This document shows positions 1 through 7,240 of a stretch of DNA of 20,666 nt, one piece after another. The stretch comes from JBKHBT01 sp046542255 (GTDB taxonomy: Bacteria > UBP14 > UBA6098 > JBKHBT01). The notes under the pieces are model-generated. The model was given only the letters and a program-made list of their open reading frames with translations. It had not been told where the DNA came from and searched no databases. Both the position numbers and the translations under genes were made by a program. Location of the stretch: the NCBI GenBank assembly GCA_046542255.1, contig JBKHBT010000059.1, positions 1 through 20,666 of the forward strand, read 5' to 3'. Positions within the stretch are counted from its first letter, which is position 1; every line of letters begins with the position of its first letter.

Positions 1-3000
1 CCCAGCCACATCGGCATAATCCGCAGTATCGGCATAATATGCATCGACAGCAATTCTTGCCGAATCAGCATAAACAGCATATTGCGCAGTATCCGCATCG
101 ATGGTGCTTCCAGCTTCGATTGCATAATCGGCAGTATCTGAATATACAGCATGTGCAGTTGTATCTGCATAGACTGCAGAATCAGCTAGATCTGCGAATA
201 ATGCAAGATTAGCAAAGTTTGAGTGGTTGGCATTTAAAGCATAATCAGCATAGTCAGAAGTATCCGCATAAAGCGCATTAATCGAATATACAGCAGTATC
301 GGCATAAGTTGCAGAATCTGCTATATTTGCTATTAATGCCATATCTGCAAATGTAGCCTGATTTGCCTGATTAGCATCTTCAGCATAAAGTGCAGTGTCT
401 GCATAATTAGCAGAATCAGCATGATTTGCAAGAAGAGCAAGATTAGCAAACATAGCCTGATTAGCATCTTCAGCATAAATAGCTGTATCCGCATAAAGCG
501 CATTAATCGAATATACAGCAGTATCGGCATAAGTTGCAGAATCTGCTATATTTGCTATTAATGCCATATCTGCAAATGTAGCCTGATTTGCCTGATTAGC
601 ATCTTCAGCATAAAGTGCAGTGTCTGCATAATTAGCAGAATCAGCATGATTTGCAAGAAGAGCAAGATTAGCAAACATAGCCTGATTAGCATCTTCAGCA
701 TAAATAGCCGTATCAGCATATACAGCCGAACCAACATTAAGAGCATAATCTGTCGTATCAGCATATACAGCATTTTGAGCATTCATAGCTTGATTAGCGA
801 ATAATGCCAAATCAGCATTAGTAGCATGTGATGCATGAGTCGAAGTGTCTGCGAATAGGGCAGTGTCTGAGTAAAGCGCATGAAGCGCAGAATCAGCATA
901 GGCTGCCGTGTCTACATTAGCAACATAGAGAGCCGTATCAGCATATACAGCATTTTGAGCATTCATAGCTTGATTAGCGAATAATGCCAAATCAGCATTA
1001 GTAGCATGTGATGCATGAGTCGATGTGTCTGCGAATAAGGCAGTGTCTGAGTAAAGCGCATGAAGCGCAGAATCAGCATTTAATGCATTTAGTGCAATAA
1101 ATGCAGTATCAGCCCAAACAGATGTCGATGCTTCCAGTGCATATCCAGCTACACCAGCCACGTGGGCAGTATCTGCTTCATAAGCAATAGCTGCCGAATC
1201 TGCTTTCTCGGAATGGAAAGCATCCCAAGCATAGAATGCAGTATTTGATGAATCTGACATACCAGAGTACTCTGCATAATACGCGATTCTTGAGGAATCA
1301 CCAAACCAGGCGAATCCAGCAGTATCTGCATAATGTGCATCACTTGCCATTGCTGCTATACCAGCACTATCAGCAATATAAGCATGCGCAGCTTGAACAG
1401 CCGAATCGGCATATACAGCATATAGCGCATTATCAGCATCTATTGCATGGTCAGCTTCATCAGCATGGTCTGCGCTGTCAGCATTATATGCATCCACTGC
1501 GATTTTTGCAGAATCTGAATAATACGAGAATCTAGAAGAATCGATAATTGAAGGCAATTCATCCCAATAAATATCTCCAACACCATCTGTGTATAAGATT
1601 TGGCCATCTGAACCAAAATCGGTTCCATCATGGATGCCACCATCGAAACGGGCATCGGTATTTACATGTAAGCCATGAGATGGTAGGGCAGTACCAATTC
1701 CAATAGCATCGGAACTTGCATCCATGACAAATAAATCATCATTGCCTGTACTGCTAATTCTGAAATCGGCATCGGCATTGGAATAATTAAATCTGAAGTT
1801 TGTTTCTACGACATGGAAGGTTTCATCTTCAGATGAAACATCTATAGTAGATGTTGGATTTCCACCAATACCACCACGATATCCAAATGATCTCTCGCCA
1901 ATAGTAAGATATGTTCCACCAGCAATAAATGAACCTTGTCCTGCAATGATATTTTCATAGCCACCAGCTATCAGTGAATAGTTTCCGTTAACTTCATTGG
2001 CTAAACCACTCATTACAGCAGAATAAGAGCCATTGCTTATATTTTCGGAACCACCGCCGATATAGGAGGCAATCCCATGAGTTTCATTGTCTTTGCCGCC
2101 GCCAATTGCGGAATAAGCAGAAAGTGCTCTATTACCATCACCACCAGCGATATTAGAAGCAAAACCGTCAGCAAAATTATCTTTACCGCCAACTATTGAA
2201 GAATATGGATCAATAGCTGCATTATTATAGCCACCACCAATGTAGGAACGGTCGCCAGATGCAGTATTAGAGATTCCACCACTGACTGTCGCATATTCAA
2301 AGCTGGCGGTATTTTCGCTACCACCACCGACAGTTGCACCATTATCGCTTGCTTCATTATCATAACCACCGCTTACTGTAGCGTATTGTCCGTCTGTGGT
2401 AGATGAAACCCCGAGATTTATGTGAGTCCTGTCCTGGGTGCCAAGAAGTGTATTTCCGCCTCTTGCTATTCCCCATGAACCCATAGTCTGTAAGGTCGTA
2501 TCTGCATCACCATCAGTAACAAGGAATTCCCAGTCATCATCCATATTAGGGTCCTGCCATTGAAAATTGCCTGTCCCATCTGCAACCAGTATTTGATCGG
2601 TAGAACCTAAAGACATGCCATCGTAAATTCCACCAGTGATCTGAATATCTCCATCGACATAAACATGGTCATCCATCTTGATGGTATCACCAACTGCTTG
2701 AATAGAATCGGCTATCAACTCTCCATAGACCTTGAAATTATCATATGCAACGATTGTATCTGTCGTAGTGGAGAATGTATTCGCCCAAATTGTATCGTTA
2801 TTAAAGATATCTTCTGAAGGTAACCATTCAGAGCCATCCCATTTCAGAATTTGGCCATTTGTTGGCGTAATGGCACTAACATTTGCTAATTCTTCTATAT
2901 TATTGTCTGTAAGGTCATCATCTTCTAACAAACCATCATTATCAGTGTATATGTTTGTAACATCGACTAAATGATCTTCAAGCTCAGCTTCGGTGTCTGT

Positions 3001-5880
3001 GGCCATGAAGATAGGATCATTTTCAAGCGAAGACATATCACTGGTTATCCAGTTTGCACCGTCATAATAGAGTACATCAGAAGAATCTGCGCCTGTTTCA
3101 TCAACATTCTGAAGTGCACCAATATCATCATCGGATACATCATCATCATCGAAACGGTCATCGGCATATTTTTTGGTGATCATTGTATTATCAGGATCAC
3201 CTGCATCGGTTTCATCAGAGAATGCTTTTTGCGTTAGTCTAATATTGTCTTGTATTAAAACAGTATCGGTAGCAGAACGGATTATATCTGTATTAATCAA
3301 ATTTGCTCTTATCCTGTCATTCACATGTAGTTTATCGTCAATAACAAGCCAGTCACCAACTGCCTGTATAGAATCGGCAATCAATTCACCATGTACTTTG
3401 AAATTGGACATTGCAATAACTGTATCGACAATATTAGCATCCTTACTCCAAATAGTATCGGAATATAGCCTTTTGGCATAGTCGGCAGTATCAGCATTAT
3501 ATGCTTTTCTAGCAGTATCCGAAAGCCATGCAAAATCGGCGGTATCGGCATTAATTATGCCATCTACATTTAAATCTCCATGGACTCTCATATTATCATC
3601 AATATATATAGTATCGCCCACAGCTTGAATCGAATCTGCAATTAGCTCACCATGTACTTTAAAGTTTGACATTGCAATGACAGTGTCTTCAATATTCGCA
3701 TCACTATTCCATAAAGTATCGGAATATAGTCTTTTAGCATAGTCGGCAGTATCAGCATTATATGCTTTTCTAGCAGTATCCGAAAGCCATGCAAAATCGG
3801 CGGTATCGGCATTAATTATGCCATCAACAATCAAATCGCCATGTACTCTCATATCGTCTTCGATATGCACTGTATCACCATTGGACTCTATTGTATTAAC
3901 TATCAAATCACCGATAATTTCAAAATTTTCATCAACGATGATTTCATCATTATCCACCGACCAGAGAGTATCGAGTGAAGCATTGTGAGTAAATAAATCA
4001 TTCTCGATCTTAATGCTTTTATCGATAAATAATGTATCGCCCCATGGCTGAATTGTATCGACTATAATTTCTGTTTCAAAGCCAGTATGCGAATGAAATA
4101 GAATTGTGTCGGTTTCGCCTAAAGAATAATAACTACTTCCATATATATCGCTGCTAACGGTAAGAATATCATTAAGATAGGTATATGAATCTACTTCTAA
4201 ATAGCCATCGACATTAGTGTTACCAGCAATAGTAACATCATCATGGAAATAAGCAGCATCATCGACATCCAGCTCACCGTATATATTGACATTATCATCC
4301 ATTTCGATGTAATCACCTTGGGCCTGAATAGAATCAGCTATAAGCTCGCCATTCACAGCTACATTAGCATTCATCCAAATAGTATCACCGGGGTCGCCAG
4401 AGTATGATTTGATGGTATCGGTACTGGTAACATTCGAAATGATATCACCACGAATAACACCATCGACAGCAAGATTTTCGCCAAACCAGCCACTCTCATG
4501 CACCTGTAAATTATTGTGTGCAGTAATATTTCCATCGAAAATCTCGACTAGATCTACTGCCCATGTGGCATCCTCGAAGTATAATTTATAGTCAGGCCTT
4601 TCATTTTCAGAAGCAAGCATTGTAGGAAATCCGCCAATAGAACCAGAATATCTTTGATAGTGATTGCTGCCCATATCAGTAGTTTGCCATTTTGGACAAT
4701 CCGGATCTATATAAGAAGAATTCTGTTCACCCTGCCAATAGATTAATAGATTGAAACCTTCGACATATGTAAAAGGATCTGTTCCAAATGTTTTCCAACC
4801 GAGTGAATTTGGTACTGACAAATCATATGGGCCGAGAATTTTAGTTGCTCCGGTTAAATCCCACATATCAGGTGCGATTGTGTCGGGTGTAAGTTTTACC
4901 CATATTTCTACATTTGAGTAAACATAGTGACCGAACATACCAGAAGCAAGCTCTTCGAGATTAATACTTATCCCTGTGAGGTCGCCTTCGATTACACTTA
5001 GCTCTTCTTTACTAATAAGAGAGATACTTCTCCAGTAATCATTTTGTCCATCCATCGGGTATTCAGGAGAATTTTCGGTGCCTTCGCCTGTTGTTTCTGT
5101 GATGTCAACTGAAAAAGTATCGCCACCAAAACGCCCATGGCCATTAATCCAGAAATCTGCGGCTTGTATCGAGTCGAGTTGATTTTGAATTACATCATCG
5201 ATATCCACAGATGTTGGAGAATCGCTTCCAAGCGAAGAAATCATTATGCGATTTCCGGTTTGTGAAAGCGTTATATTAGGGCCAGCTTCAAGGATAACAC
5301 TGTCAGAGAGCCAGGAATGGCCATCGACCATGATATTAGTCGAACCACCATCGCCAAATTCGGTAGGAGCACCATAAACATCGCCCCAGTAAACCGCTCC
5401 AGCAGAGTCAGCAAAGTTTGCTGTTTCCGCTTCGCCAGCTATTTCTGTGAAACCTGCTGTATCGGCATGAATAGCTTCCATGGCAAATGCAGCCTCATCG
5501 GCATAGTTTGCTTTGTCAGCCTGCAATGCACCTAGAGCCAAAACTTCGGCATTGATTTTTTGACGGGGACTCATAACATCGCCATCGAATTCTACTTCGA
5601 GATATAGGCCACCCCAAAGATGGCTTTCTTCGATTTCGACATCCATAATAGCAGTAAAAAGACCTCTTTGAACTGAAACATCCTCAGCAAAATAATCTGC
5701 TATTAGAGTTCCCGAACTCGGGCTATCATAGATTCTGAACATAATATCATAGCTTCCATTGACACCGATGCCAAAGGAATCTGTGATTTTGCCCTGGTAA
5801 CTAATTTGATGTGCTGACATAATACCTGCAAGCAACAATAGTACCAGATACAAACATGTAAAAGCTTTGGCTTTTCTCAC
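1..5880 (-). CDS. Giant secreted modular repeat protein (C-terminus outside window)
   Basis: Open without a stop for 1960 codons from a GTG at 5880 to the window edge. The GTG follows AAGGAGG by 4 nt, and the next residues form a signal peptide (MRKAK, then a Leu-rich core, likely cut after Ala23). Residues about 24-130 are the ISYQGK…SPRQ domain also found at the start of the protein encoded at 15747. About 225-425 looks like a beta-sandwich surface domain (conserved-looking NLLIYW near residue 377). About 445-1100 is a series of short beta-rich units (HGDLIVDGI, GELIADSIQA) with an 87-residue unit duplicated. Residues 1166-1322 are about ten 15-residue Gly-Gly repeats, 1393-1400 carry IGIGTALP, and 1449-1960+ are (Ala-x-x)n. 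Transport route and function cannot be seen; adhesin, stalk or fibre are all possible. I inspected frames by codon triplets over most of the gene and found no stop. Confidence 0.93.
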   Translation of the reverse strand, partial: MRKAKAFTCLYLVLLLLAGIMSAHQISYQGKITDSFGIGVNGSYDIMFRIYDSPSSGTLIADYFAEDVSVQRGLFTAIMDVEIEESHLWGGLYLEVEFDGDVMSPRQKINAEVLALGALQADKANYADEAAFAMEAIHADTAGFTEIAGEAETANFADSAGAVYWGDVYGAPTEFGDGGSTNIMVDGHSWLSDSVILEAGPNITLSQTGNRIMISSLGSDSPTSVDIDDVIQNQLDSIQAADFWINGHGRFGGDTFSVDITETTGEGTENSPEYPMDGQNDYWRSISLISKEELSVIEGDLTGISINLEELASGMFGHYVYSNVEIWVKLTPDTIAPDMWDLTGATKILGPYDLSVPNSLGWKTFGTDPFTYVEGFNLLIYWQGEQNSSYIDPDCPKWQTTDMGSNHYQRYSGSIGGFPTMLASENERPDYKLYFEDATWAVDLVEIFDGNITAHNNLQVHESGWFGENLAVDGVIRGDIISNVTSTDTIKSYSGDPGDTIWMNANVAVNGELIADSIQAQGDYIEMDDNVNIYGELDVDDAAYFHDDVTIAGNTNVDGYLEVDSYTYLNDILTVSSDIYGSSYYSLGETDTILFHSHTGFETEIIVDTIQPWGDTLFIDKSIKIENDLFTHNASLDTLWSVDNDEIIVDENFEIIGDLIVNTIESNGDTVHIEDDMRVHGDLIVDGIINADTADFAWLSDTARKAYNADTADYAKRLYSDTLWNSDANIEDTVIAMSNFKVHGELIADSIQAVGDTIYIDDNMRVHGDLNVDGIINADTADFAWLSDTARKAYNADTADYAKRLYSDTIWSKDANIVDTVIAMSNFKVHGELIADSIQAVGDWLVIDDKLHVNDRIRANLINTDIIRSATDTVLIQDNIRLTQKAFSDETDAGDPDNTMITKKYADDRFDDDDVSDDDIGALQNVDETGADSSDVLYYDGANWITSDMSSLENDPIFMATDTEAELEDHLVDVTNIYTDNDGLLEDDDLTDNNIEELANVSAITPTNGQILKWDGSEWLPSEDIFNNDTIWANTFSTTTDTIVAYDNFKVYGELIADSIQAVGDTIKMDDHVYVDGDIQITGGIYDGMSLGSTDQILVADGTGNFQWQDPNMDDDWEFLVTDGDADTTLQTMGSWGIARGGNTLLGTQDRTHINLGVSSTTDGQYATVSGGYDNEASDNGATVGGGSENTASFEYATVSGGISNTASGDRSYIGGGYNNAAIDPYSSIVGGKDNFADGFASNIAGGDGNRALSAYSAIGGGKDNETHGIASYIGGGSENISNGSYSAVMSGLANEVNGNYSLIAGGYENIIAGQGSFIAGGTYLTIGERSFGYRGGIGGNPTSTIDVSSEDETFHVVETNFRFNYSNADADFRISSTGNDDLFVMDASSDAIGIGTALPSHGLHVNTDARFDGGIHDGTDFGSDGQILYTDGVGDIYWDELPSIIDSSRFSYYSDSAKIAVDAYNADSADHADEADHAIDADNALYAVYADSAVQAAHAYIADSAGIAAMASDAHYADTAGFAWFGDSSRIAYYAEYSGMSDSSNTAFYAWDAFHSEKADSAAIAYEADTAHVAGVAGYALEASTSVWADTAFIALNALNADSALHALYSDTALFADTSTHASHATNADLALFANQAMNAQNAVYADTALYVANVDTAAYADSALHALYSDTALFADTSTHASHATNADLALFANQAMNAQNAVYADTTDYALNVGSAVYADTAIYAEDANQAMFANLALLANHADSANYADTALYAEDANQANQATFADMALIANIADSATYADTAVYSINALYADTAIYAEDANQAMFANLALLANHADSANYADTALYAEDANQANQATFADMALIANIADSATYADTAVYSINALYADTSDYADYALNANHSNFANLALFADLADSAVYADTTAHAVYSDTADYAIEAGSTIDADTAQYAVYADSARIAVDAYYADTADYADVAG
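260..708 (-). repeat. Perfect 225-bp tandem duplication inside the Ala-x-x domain
   Basis: Bases 260-483 are identical to 485-708 (224 matching bases at an offset of 225). The copies are directly adjacent and in frame, so the protein repeats 75 residues (25 Ala-x-x triplets) exactly. Absence even of synonymous differences points to a very recent duplication or ongoing homogenisation. The match breaks at 484/709 and just upstream of 260/485. Confidence 0.95.
754..1079 (-). repeat. 180-bp-offset direct repeat inside the Ala-x-x domain
   Basis: Bases 754-899 match 934-1079 with two mismatches that I can see (844/1024 and 858/1038). The offset is 180 bp, that is 60 codons or 20 Ala-x-x triplets. 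The segment between (900-933) is different sequence that still keeps the triplet phase. This is a second, slightly older duplication in the same domain. Confidence 0.9.
1915..2385 (-). repeat. Block of about ten 15-residue Gly-Gly repeats (YadA-head-like)
   Basis: Minus-strand residues 1166-1322 read as consecutive units close to [SA]-x-[IV]-x-GG-x-x-N-x-x-x-G-x-[YS], for example YATVSGGISNTASGDR, SYIGGGYNNAAIDPY and SAIGGGKDNETHGIA. Unit length is about 15 residues (45 bp). Short Gly/Asn/Ser-rich units with a central hydrophobic residue resemble the beta-roll head repeats of YadA-type trimeric adhesins and similar repeats in phage-fibre-like proteins; the structural assignment is inference. 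Nucleotide identity among units is low, so the array is old compared with the duplications near 260-1079. Confidence 0.75.
3476..3825 (-). repeat. Duplicated 87-codon module with an 89-bp perfect core
   Basis: Bases 3476-3564 equal 3737-3825 exactly (offset 261 bp, 87 codons). Similarity extends more weakly on both sides, covering the whole unit from ANI-DTVIAMSNFKVHGEL through NADTADFAWLSDTARKAY. A third, more diverged partial copy of the NFKV-GELIADSIQAVGD part lies around 2660-2790. The perfect core between diverged flanks suggests local gene conversion or strong recent exchange. Confidence 0.88.
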
Positions 5881-5884
5881 AATG

Positions 5885-5891
5885 CCTCCTT
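5885..5891 (-). promoter_or_regulatory. Ribosome binding site fixing the GTG start at 5880
   Basis: The minus strand reads AAGGAGG, CATT, GTG. This strong Shine-Dalgarno sequence, followed directly by a signal peptide, decides the start codon; the next in-frame ATG (at residue 21) would remove the hydrophobic core. Confidence 0.8.
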
Positions 5892-5939
5892 GCTTAATAA
5901 ATAATAAAAATGTTTTTTACCGGAATTTGCCCCCAAAAC

Positions 5940-5968
5940 AATATATACAGAGTTCAAGCTGATTTCAA
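5940..5968 (-). promoter_or_regulatory. Sigma-70-like promoter for the minus-strand giant gene
   Basis: On the minus strand, TTGAAA (5968-5963) and TATATT (5945-5940) are separated by exactly 17 bp, each one mismatch from consensus. It would give a leader of roughly 50 nt ending at the GTG at 5880. Prediction from sequence only. Confidence 0.5.
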
Positions 5969-6130
5969 GTATTTTTTTAAAAAAAGTGAAATTTTATACA
6001 AATTTAGACGCAAGTCTATGTTTTATATTAAATTAAAGCGTCAATGTTTTTTTTTAATGAATTTCATTATAATGGTAATTATCATCAAAAATTTTTGTTT
6101 GTTTTATATTTTTTTCCAATTTTATTTAAT

Positions 6131-6166
6131 TTTGACTGTTTATTAGGTTATTTTTAGTTAAATTTG
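6131..6166 (+). promoter_or_regulatory. Possible Bacteroidota-type promoter for the EamA transporter
   Basis: TAAATTTG (6159-6166) fits the TAnnTTTG element of Bacteroidota primary-sigma promoters, with TTTG at 6131-6134 upstream. The spacing (24 bp) is longer than usual. Transcription would begin almost at the ATG at 6175, which has no recognisable Shine-Dalgarno sequence, so the message may be leaderless. Weak evidence. Confidence 0.2.
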
Positions 6167-6174
6167 TATATATT

Positions 6175-7068
6175 ATGAAACTTCAAAGAAATACAGCAGA
6201 AATATTCTTAATCACTACTACCGCTATTTGGGGTTCGACTTTTTTGATTATAAAGCTTTTAGTTACAAAAGAAGATATATTTTCGCCATTTGCATTGCTT
6301 TTTTCCCGATTTGCTCTTTCAAGTATTATAGCTTACCTGGTTTTCAGGCCTAAAGGCTTACCTAATAAAGATGTTTTGATCGGTGGATTTATAATCGGCA
6401 TTGCAGCATTTGGAGGCTACGCTTTCCAAACTCTTGGGCTTTTGGAAACAACACCTGCGCGGAGTGGGTTCATTACATCACTTTTTGTTGTATTTACACC
6501 ATTTCTATCGAGAGTTTTGGAAAAGCAAGAGATATCCAGGGCGATCTATATTTCACTTATTCCGGCTTTATTCGGGCTATGGGCAATCTCGGGCACTCAG
6601 TTTTCTTTTAATGATATCAATCCCGGTGATAAAATAACGCTTTTATCTGCGATATCTTATGCCTTTCAAGTAGTTGGAATCCAGATATATACAAAAAAGT
6701 ATGATTGGAAGTGGCTCACAGTTCTGCAATTCGCCTTTATTGCACTTTTTTCATCTTTTGGACTGCCTTTTGAAGATATAAAATTTCCCACAAATAATAT
6801 TGCATATTATGCGATTATATATCTTGCATTATTCGCAACAGTCGGTGCCCTTGGAATTCAGATGTTTGCTCAAAGATTTACTACATCATCAAGAGCTTCT
6901 CTGGTCTATATTGCAGAACCACTTTTTGCTACCTTTTTTGCTTATATTTTTATTGGTGAAGGTCTTTCAAAAGTCGAAGTCTTAGGCGGTATTTTAATCA
7001 TCTGCTCTATGATAATTGGAAGAATGCGCTTACGCAAAAGCAATGAAGCAATAGGAAAAAATGCATGA
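6175..7068 (+). CDS. EamA/DMT-family membrane transporter
   Basis: The 297-residue protein is the normal size for a ten-helix drug/metabolite transporter made of two repeated EamA halves, about residues 9-140 and 150-287. Visible family features are the AIWGSTF motif in the first helix (residues 17-23) and EPLFATFFAYIFIGE near the ninth helix. It sits in the inner membrane. The family exports or imports amino acids, nucleotides and other small molecules, and the substrate cannot be inferred. The gene stands alone, divergent from the giant surface-protein gene and 172 bp ahead of the mutase operon, which has its own candidate promoter. No terminator is evident after its stop. The ATG lacks a clear ribosome binding site. 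Confidence 0.92.
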   Translation: MKLQRNTAEIFLITTTAIWGSTFLIIKLLVTKEDIFSPFALLFSRFALSSIIAYLVFRPKGLPNKDVLIGGFIIGIAAFGGYAFQTLGLLETTPARSGFITSLFVVFTPFLSRVLEKQEISRAIYISLIPALFGLWAISGTQFSFNDINPGDKITLLSAISYAFQVVGIQIYTKKYDWKWLTVLQFAFIALFSSFGLPFEDIKFPTNNIAYYAIIYLALFATVGALGIQMFAQRFTTSSRASLVYIAEPLFATFFAYIFIGEGLSKVEVLGGILIICSMIIGRMRLRKSNEAIGKNA

Positions 7069-7094
7069 AATTTGTTCTATGTAGGATATTATAC

Positions 7095-7122
7095 TTGACT
7101 TAATGATTCATTGTGATATTTT
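7095..7122 (+). promoter_or_regulatory. Sigma-70-like promoter for the methylmalonyl-CoA operon
   Basis: TTGACT (7095-7100), a 16-bp spacer and TATTTT (7117-7122). Predicted transcription start is near 7129, giving a leader of about 112 nt before the ATG at 7241. The same TTGACT hexamer recurs in the two promoters proposed around 15538-15706. Confidence 0.4.
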
Positions 7123-7128
7123 CTACAA

Positions 7129-7240
7129 ACTCGGTGTCGAGAAAACAAGTGAGGCTAAAAATGCATATTTTGGAACCGAGTCATAAACTTCCCTATAACT
7201 TAGAATTCACAAATTATTTATGTATCCACGAGGTGATTAG
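7129..7240 (+). promoter_or_regulatory. Potentially structured 5' leader of the mutase operon
   Basis: ACTCGGT (7129-7135) is perfectly complementary to ACCGAGT (7175-7181). Between them lies a small hairpin AAAAT-GCAT-ATTTT (7158-7171), and a competing CTCG/CGAG pairing exists at 7130-7141. The leader ends in a strong ribosome site GAGGTGA (7230-7236). I do not see the conserved boxes of a cobalamin riboswitch. Whether this is a regulator or chance pairing cannot be decided here. Confidence 0.3.

Larger units (their letters stand above)
1..1536 (-). repeat. Uninterrupted Ala-x-x triplet repeat domain (coding)
   Basis: Read on the minus strand, every third residue from 1449 to the window edge (about 170 triplets) is Ala, occasionally Ser or Gly, and rarely Thr or Val (for example VANVDT). 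The other two positions alternate loosely between an acidic/hydroxyl pair (DT, DS, ED) and a pair ending in an aromatic or other hydrophobic residue (LY, VY, MF), giving a frequent hexad ADTAxY. There are no Pro and no Cys residues, and Gly is rare. The DNA therefore has 9-nt and 18-nt periodicity. The strict triplet phase recalls three-residue-per-turn folds, but I do not know the structure. Short stretches of the same pattern occur earlier in the protein (NADTADFAWLSDTARKAY) and once in the other giant protein (HADTADYA). Confidence 0.9.
5881..6174. other. AT-rich divergent intergenic region
   Basis: This 294-bp stretch separates the minus-strand surface protein from the plus-strand transporter. 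It is very AT-rich, with long T and A runs around 5970-5985 and 6050-6130. It holds the minus-strand promoter and ribosome site described separately, and perhaps a plus-strand promoter near 6131-6166. A 78-codon open frame at 5910-6146 has a Phe/Ile/Lys composition expected from AT-rich non-coding DNA and is not called. Confidence 0.6.

Noticed and set aside
1..1200. CRISPR-like or satellite-like short direct repeats
   Set aside because: The repeats are 9/18-nt periodic, imperfect and fully explained by the Ala-x-x codon pattern on the minus strand; there are no constant repeats with unique spacers.
333..1655. Minus-strand open frames rich in Leu, Ile and Met
   Set aside because: They are out-of-frame readings of the Ala-x-x repeat; two of them share a long identical stretch only because of the 225-bp duplication.
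2732..3481. Chain of plus-strand open frames of 80-102 codons
   Set aside because: They lie antisense to the continuous minus-strand giant frame, lack convincing ribosome sites or recognisable domains, and overlap one another.
5910..6146. 78-codon plus-strand open frame
   Set aside because: Its Phe/Ile/Lys/Tyr-rich product is typical of random AT-rich sequence, there is no ribosome site, and it overlaps the minus-strand promoter.
7069..7240. Cobalamin riboswitch ahead of the B12-dependent operon
   Set aside because: At 172 bp the region is short and I could not find the conserved B12-box-type sequence; only a generic stem is visible.
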